A stretch of 48,483 bases of DNA from assembly GCA_033557685.1 (NCBI GenBank), contig JAWQRN010000032.1, positions 1 through 48,483 on the forward strand, read 5' to 3'. Every line of letters begins with the position of its first letter. Position 1 is the first letter of the stretch. Shown here one piece after another: positions 25,931-34,900 of the stretch. This DNA comes from Sperchopsis tessellata (taxonomy: Eukaryota > Arthropoda > Insecta > Coleoptera > Hydrophilidae). Position numbers and translations under genes: made by a program. Under the pieces are notes generated by a model. It was not told the DNA's origin. It saw nothing but the letters and a program-made list of their open reading frames with translations, and did not search any database.

Positions 25931-28900
25931 GGGCATGTATGGATCAATGCACTGACTTCATTCGTTGAAGTAACATCGCTCGCCTTGAAAATGTCCCTTG
26001 CAATAGTGGATGAAATTTCGGCACTTATCAAAGCTTCTACACGGTTTCCATCCTGCAACAACATTTATATAGCTAATAACCAAGTCTATTATATTTAATT
26101 TTATCAAGGCCCCCGATAAAAATTAGCGACCAATCTAAGGCATTTGACAGCTTTGACAATGATATATTGTTTGGAAAACTTGAGGCTTATGGTGTTAGAG
26201 GAGTGGTTTTAAATCTGTTACAAGCTACTTTCTTGGTAGCACATAAAGGGTTAAATATGATATGATTTATTTAATCCAAAATAAAGTACATTGCAAAATA
26301 ATGATTATCTTCAAGAAATACCTAACAAGCAAAATATTCATTCTATTGAAAAGAAAAACTTATTTACATTAAATACTCTTCCACGCTGTAGAACGGGTTG
26401 TCTACAAAATATCGCTTGGTGGCTTCTTTGAAGTTTTTCATTTGTTATATCTTTCTTATTTGAGTTGGAAGTTTAATAAAACATTTGGGACCCATGTAGT
26501 CTGGACTCCATTATGTAACATATATTCTTTGAAAAGATTATATATATGATCATGTGTACTTGTGAAGTATTCATGTTGTGAGGGGAGAAGTGCCACAGGG
26601 CTCTATTCTGAGACCACTTAAGTTCTTAATATATGTATATGAACGACCTGCCATCTGCGATTTCTCTTCCCATGTCGTTGTTTGTTGACGATATGTAACA
26701 GTAATGAAAACCTGAGCTTGTTGATGCCTTCGTTTTAGCAAAACAACTTATAGCTTAACACAAGTAAAACCACTATAATAAGATACTCCACTAGACATGA
26801 ATCAGAAAAATTAAATATGCTGAGTGAATATGATATGCTTACCTCAGTTCATTCCTCTAGCTTCCTTGGAGTGTACCTCGATGAGTATCTTGACTGAAGA
26901 ATGCAGGTCACCTTGACTTAAAACCAAGTTCATTTTCATATGTTTTCAGAACACTGAATGACAAAATAAGCACTCAGGTTGCAATCTCTGCTTACCACAC
27001 ACATGTCTACTAGAAGTTCTGTTACGGAGTGCACTTCTGATGCAACTTGGTGGATGCAAACATAGTAAACGAGTATTTGTAATTATATAATTTGGCTAGG
27101 AGGGTCTTATGCATGCCTTATTTTGTAAGGTATAGGCTGCTTACCTTGGTTGAAATTTTCATCATGTACTGTGTACACAGAAATAGGGAAAGGTTTCATA
27201 AAAATCAATCTAGCCAACATACTTATAACTCAAGACAAAATGAGTGCTACATCCAGGATGTGTACACTCACGTTACAATGATCCAACAACAATAACCAAC
27301 TAAAGCTGTCAGGATATATAATTACCTTCCTGGTGTAAAATGTTTTTCTATTTAATTTATTTATATTTTGTTTTTCTTTTAATGTTAGTTTTATTGTAAA
27401 TATACATTTTTATATGTATATATGCTATGTCTCATACTCTTTTGAGTCGACATGAACCAGAAAACTTTTTACCATTTCATTCTTGAAGCATATTATTTGG
27501 CTATACAGAATATTCCTAGCACTTTTAAAAGCTATATGCCTATAATGTTCCTTGCAATGGTGGACAAAACTTTGGCATGAAGAAAAGCTAACATCCGAGT
27601 ATCTCCCGGTAAACTTGAAGATAACAATAAGCTAGTTATGTTTTATTGATTTTATGTATGTAAATGCTTGTTATTTTTAAAAACAATGAGAAGTACTTCG
27701 AGGAATCTGAACCACACCAAAGCAATTATGAAAGTAAAAGTAAAGACATTTACTATTTTCCAGTGAAAAGACTATAAATTTGAGAGTTGTGACTTTTATA
27801 TGTGTGTTAAGACTGTTTAACAAATTTCCTTTCAGTATAAGAGAAATTAGTGATTTTAAATTATTCAGAAAGACATTGAACTCTTGTTGGGTTTGAAGCT
27901 GATTTTTTTATATGTAATAAGTTTTTAAACTTTGTGTTTTTTATTTTTTTAAACCAAGTATTTATTGTATTTGTGTTTTTTGAAATAAAGAGAGTATGAA
28001 TATGAACAATTTCGAAATATGAACATCAGGTGAAGCGTGTCAACCAAAATCGAAATAAATAGATAGACCTTTATTGGTCTCGTCGACTCAATAGAATATG
28101 AGATATGTCATATATACCCATAAAAATATACATTAACAATAAAACTAAAACTTGAAACAAAAATGTAACAGTCATTAATACGAATTAGCCACAGCTTTAA
28201 AAGCTAAAGTAATTAATGCCCTTTCTCGAAGCTTTCTCAATGAATTCTTAAACCTTTTTAGTGGTAGGCCCTTTATGACACTAGGAGGGTAATTATATAT
28301 TCTGACAGACTAAATTAGATATTCTTACTGAATCATAGTGAAGTGAGTGTATGGCTATTAGATGTAGCACACACTTTGTCTTGATTTATACATATGTTAA
28401 CTGGATTGATTTTTATGAAGCCATCCCGTGGTAAGCAGAGTGCATCCTGAGTGCTTATTTGGTTTTTTAGTATTCTGAAGATGTATGAGAATTAATTCAA
28501 CTTAGTGTTGGGGTGAGGTCACCTGTGTTCTCCAGTGAAGATGCTCACCGAGCTGCACTAGTGGAATGAACTGAGGTAAGAATATCAATTCCAATTCATA
28601 TATTTAGTTTTTGCCTCTACTTTAAGTAGTTAGAATAGGAATGATGATAATTAGTTTTTCCAATTCTGGTCTTGTGGAGTATCTTATTATAGTGATTTTA
28701 CTTGTGATCAGCTTTAGATTGTTTTGCTGAAATAGAGACATCAACAAGCTTAGGTTTTCATTGATGTTTTCCTGAACTGGTCCCCAGCTTCTCCCCCCCA
28801 CTATTACGTACATATCGTAAGTATACAAAGACATGGAAAGAGGAATTGTAGATGACAGAGCCCTGTGGTACTCTTCTCCTTACAACCGAGCAGTTGGACT

Positions 28901-31900
28901 GAATAAGTTCACCAATGTAGTTTCTTGCGACAATCTTTTGTGTGCGACCAAGAAGGTAGCTTTCTATCACATTTAAGACTACTCATTTGACTCCATAATC
29001 TGAAAGTTTTCCAAATAATATGCTATAGTTAAGGATATCACATGCCTTAGATAGGTCGAGATAAATACTAGCTATTTTTATTTTGGTTTTAATTGACTCA
29101 ATAACATTGTCCAGAATCACAACAATTGCAGTCTTGGTATTCCTAATTTGCAGTTCATGTTTTATTCTGTTCATTTTCTGCCATTTTAATTGCATCTGCG
29201 AGAACTCTTGAGTTATTTTTGATGATATTATCTGTCCAATTCAATTACATGTTTATTGCCTTCGTCGCCTACGTCTATGTTAAAATCATAGCACAAATAA
29301 TGATGGTCTTCTTTCTGTTCTTTAGGTGATCCAAGATATTTGAAAATAGTGCTTGCCGCCTCTGCATGGTTGTTAAATATTAACCACTATCACTTATAAC
29401 CTTAATCACCAGATACAGTTTGAATACGTTAGGTTTTGCAACTATATTCATTTGTAATGAGCTGTATATTCTTTTCTGTATTTGGTCATCTGCCTTTATT
29501 TTTGAAATTGAGATTTTTTGTCGTTAACGATTTTATCACTTCATCATTGTTCTTTTGGGTTGTAAATATTTTTGGTCCGTATTTACATTTTGATCTGTAT
29601 ATTTTGTTATTTATTATATTTACTGACTACTTTCCCTTTATTTACTGACAACTTTTTCTTTATTTATTGACTCCTAGCCCACGTCTGTACCTTCATATCT
29701 TCATTGTGATACTTTTTTTTTAATCTTGTAATTTATTTATATTTTCTCTTTGTTGGTACATTTGACTGGTTGTTTTATTTGTTGTAATGTAGTTTATACA
29801 TATATGTGTTTAATGTAAGTTTTTGTCTATATTATTAAATTGTTTGCAACTAAAATGTCAATTTCTAGGTTGTTGATATTGGAGTAAATCCCAAAAACAT
29901 TTAAAACTGCTTTTGCGTTTTATTTTATTTTGTGATCCCAATACAAAGTTCATTTATTATCAACATAAATTAGAAGTTTAGTTCTTATATATTCCCAAAA
30001 CGGACATCAGTATTGATGAAAGTTTAAAGCTATACAACAGCCTAAGATGGATACAATATATGCCATTGAAAATGGCTCTATTTATCGTAAGTCAAAATCA
30101 GGCTATTTATTCACATCAGCAATATAGATATAAACGATACGCCAATGCAATCTCAAATTTTTTTATCCTTGCTTCAACCGTTACTGGATATGGGTTATTA
30201 TTTAGCTACTGATAATTTTTATACCTCTCTTCAACTAGCAGAATCGCAAAGAAGTTCCCATGGAAATTCAGAAAAAAAATGTATTTTTATTAAAGCCAAC
30301 ATTATTGAATATCAAAGGGGCAAAGTTATGCTCATGAAATGGAAAGGCAAAAATGACATTTGTCTTCTTTCTACTATACCCAATCCACAAATGCAAGCAA
30401 CCAGTCGGCCTAGTTCTAAGTCTGGACTATTACGACTTACTGAGAAGCACTTTTTTTTTATTGAATAAATTGCAATGTAGGATTGTACGCTGTGCCTATT
30501 TTATGTTATATCACACTCAATTGAATTTTTAGTTTTTTGTATAATACATATGTAAATAAACAAAGTTTATCTTCTATGAAAACAAAAATAAATACCTATC
30601 TATGCTACTGATAATTTTTATAAAAACTTGGAATAATAACTATATGTCATAAAAATGGCATGAATGATCAATTTTCAACTTTATGCCCCCTGTGTTATGG
30701 CAAAAAATATTGCCTACACAACTCACATTTAAACAACATAAAAATAACTTATAAATAAGGCCAATATAAAATTTCATTACACTTATTATAAACATTCATG
30801 AAAAAATATTAATTTTTAAATGTTTGCCCTTTCCTTACGTAAAATACACGCTACACCAGTGAATACAATTTTCTCTTTTAAATATGTACAAATACTGAAT
30901 TTATAAAAAAAAAAAATTATTCTTTTACAGAAAATTAAAAATAAATTTGTAAATTAAGTGGTAAATAAAGATTTAAATTTCTTTGTGTTCTTTCATAAAA
31001 TTTTAGTTTTTTGAAAAACTACTTGTCCTAGATTTTATTTACTTTTAAATTCTCTTTTTAAGCTCTGTTGAACCTGAATGAAACAATCAATTTCTTTTTA
31101 TTGTTGTATAAACATTGACCATACATATGTTATCTCATGAAATATGTATTTAAGTGGATATGGTATGCAAAAAGGCTCGAAAATATTTTAGTCGTTTGCT
31201 TTCATATGTCTATTATATTAATTTATATTTTTGTAGTCAAATTTTAAAAACAGCTTTAGATTCCATCTATTTTCAAAAATTGAATTACTGTTACGAAGCT
31301 ACTACAAAGTAACTATGCTACTGAGCGACCAAAATCATCTAGTTTTTGCCGGACCATTGTAGATGTGGCAAAACCAAAAAAGTCGAGTAGGCATTGGCGG
31401 AATCCAGACTACCTGACCGCAGATATAAACGGAAAGGCCTAGCCAGTGGACAACAGTTGAAGTTAGAACCACGACTCGTTAGTTGTATAATTTATAATTG
31501 CGTTAACTGTAAACTAAACACTTTAAAATAAATATATTTTAAACATGTTGAACTGTTAATTGTGATCCCGTAAAAACATTACGGTGGTATCAGGTGTGCA
31601 GTTTAAACAAATAATTACTAAATAAAATAAAAAAAATAAAGCGTTGTTAACAGACTACATTAAACAGTTAAAAACAAAAGTGTGTTATAATTAGAATGTA
31701 GGTCACCTAAGAAAATGGAGGACATAGAAGAGAAAGCGAAAGGTCCAATGTACATAATTCAAATTCTGCTAATTTTCAAGAACATGCTAGAAGAAAATTC
31801 TAGAAAAAGTGAAGATAAAATAGAACAGATGCTAGAAGAATATTCTAGAAAAACAAGACAAAATAGAAGAAATCCTTAAAGAAAATTTTATAAAAACCGA

Positions 31901-34900
31901 AGACAAAATAGAACAGAAGCTAAAAGAAAATTCTAGAAAAACCAAAGACAAAATAGAACAGAAGTTAGAAGAACATTCCAGAAGAACTGAGGAGAATTGT
32001 AGATCATTTGAAATTAAAATAGAACAGAAGCTTGAAGAAAAATTTGGAAAGTAAACTAGAGGAAAATTCCAGAATGACTCAAGAAAATTCCAGAATATTC
32101 AAGGCACAAATTGAACACAGAAAATTCTATAAATATGAAAAGCAAAGTTGAAAATAATTACAGAAGAACAAAAGAATTCTAAAAAGAGCGAAGAAAATTT
32201 TAAAGTAAACTTGAAACAAATTCGAGGATGATTGAACATTAAAGAAGAAATGGACATGAAAGTTTCGGTGGTAAACGAAATGGTAGAAATGAAAAGAGAA
32301 GCCTTCGAAGAAGAGTATGGAAGGAGACATCAAGAAAAAAACCACGTGCCCAAATCCAATGGAACATCTTTATGGACACGTTTTAAACTGCAATTAAAAA
32401 TAGCTGCAGAATACAATCGCTGGTATGACACAGATAAGGTGATTACCTTACCAAAGATTTACAAGGCCAGGAACTGTACTTCCTGCACAATAATCCCATG
32501 AACAGCAGAGGAAACTTCGAAACTCTGGTACAGGCCCTTGAATCAAGGATTGGGGATTACCACTTGAAACCTATGTACCAAGCCCAAGAAACGGAAATGA
32601 AAGAGTGGAGAAGCTATGCAAGACTGTGCAGTCGACATTGATAGACTCACCAGACTTAGCTAAGGAGACCTACAAGAAGATGTCATGTCTGTAATCGGAG
32701 TGAACATGTTTGTTAATGGCCTTACAGACCCAGAAATATCATTAGCAGTCCAGAATGTTCTGCAACAAAATCTGTGGGAAGCTGTGGATACAGCCCTCAA
32801 ATTTGAAGCTGTACATAACCGATGTAAAGGGAACTACATACGAAAAGTAACCACGGAAGCAGCATCAATGCAGAAAGCTGAAATGTACGAAGTGGGTACC
32901 AACAAAAGGAATTTTAAGAACATGAAATGCTACAGGTGTGGAAAAGAGAGACAAGTCGCTAAAATTGTCGAACGAGAGTCAAGCCCTCTGTAAGGACCAA
33001 CGAAATTCAGGCACCAAAAACCACCAACACTAAGGGGCAAGTGTTGGTGGACACAAAAGAAGGTCTCAGAATATGTAGAATACAACACCACATGGAGTCT
33101 CAGCACTAATGGTATTGGGAAGAACAAGGATCAGTCCATGATGAACACATGGATATTTCAGTAGTCAGATAAGATATGGTGAACTGGGAGAGCCTGGAAA
33201 AAGTTACAAACTTTCACGTTCAAATAGCTACTGGTGATCACATTTTAGTTCAGGAAGTAAAGGATTGCATAATCTTGGGAAGCCTTCTCGGGATGGATTG
33301 TATGAGCCGTCATGGAGCTGTTATTGATGTGAAGGAGAGGCTACTGAAAATATGAAATGAAGAAGTGACTGGGCCTTTCTGGGTCTACGCTAACAAGTGT
33401 GCGCCTCCTAATTACCGTTGATGTCACGATACTGGCTATGACTGAACAAATAATCCAAGCTAAGACTGAAAACGAAATGGATATTTGGTGGTTGGGTCTA
33501 AGAAAATTGTGTATGGAAAATCCAATCCAGAAGAGCGAACTGGTAGGATGAGCCCTAGTTAGGTGCCAAGATGTAATATCAGTTCGTATCTTGAACACCA
33601 ACGGGTGAAGAAGATGCAGTGCACATAAATGATAATCCATGATTATATATTGAAATTAAAAGCAGTATTGTCTATAATCTAAAGGATTTATCACCAACAG
33701 AAGAAAAACAAGTGCTAGAACTTCTTAGGCAATTTCAAGACATATTTACCACCGGAGAAGAAGACTACAATGTGGTACAACATAAGATCGACATCGGCAA
33801 TGCCATTGCAATAAAGCAGCATCCAAGGTGTTTTACCCCTGGCTAAATGGGCCACTAGTTGTTCTGGTTTCAAAGAAAGATGTGTCTACCAGATTTTGCG
33901 TAGATTATAGAAGACTGCACTATGTAAAGAAGAAGCATTGTTACCCTCTGTCGCGAATAGACGGCACTTTAGACACCTTGGTAGGGTCACAACGGTTCTC
34001 CACATTAGATTTGAAGAGTGGTTATTGGCAAGTAGAGCTGGACCCTAAAGACCGAGAAAAGGCACCTTTTTCTACAGGATCAGGGCCTTGGCAGTTCAGC
34101 GTCGTGCTATTAATAAATAATAATATTAAATAATTAAGTCTCCAATGACATAGAATAAGTAAAAAAAATTCTTCGACATTATATAATGCTCTGGAACATA
34201 AACATTTCTTTAATTAACTCTGAAACTTTAGTCCATTTAATTGTTTTATTTCATTTGGTACACTATTATATACTTGCACTCTTGAAAGCCCAGTTTGTGG
34301 TAAATTTTATAAATTCTTATGACGGCCGTTGTGTTCATGTTCACGTATTGTTTCATTGAACTAAGTACAATGTCAAAAAAATACATGGCAGGGTAAGTAT
34401 ATTATATTTTATAATTTATTTTTTTACAAAAGTCTCTTTGTTTTAGATTGAACATACACCTGAGACATCTTTTTTGCAACAAAAATACTTTAGTACGGTA
34501 TATACATAGCCATAATAATCCAAAAAATATGCCACCAATGCAGCTTTACAATGCAAAGCTCTCAGAAGATATGAAAAAGAAACTATTCTTGGAACAAGCT
34601 CATCAATATGTTGCTTCCATTTTAGATTCTGATCAACCACAATCCCTAGAAACTTAGTACACTCTTTGAGAGTAAGTATATTATTTTTTCCATTGTTAAT
34701 GTTCATTATATTTAGAGGCTATAAAGACAATAAGTTCGGTTTTGTCTTCGTTAAGTTTCAGTTGATGAGCAAGGAACCACTTGCTTAGTTCTTTCAGGAT
34801 GTCTTCTACTAGGATTTTTAGATTACTGTGTAAATAATCTAAACACACCACAGAGGTATCATCAGTGTACAGTACTACAGGCATATTCTCATTTCCTGGA

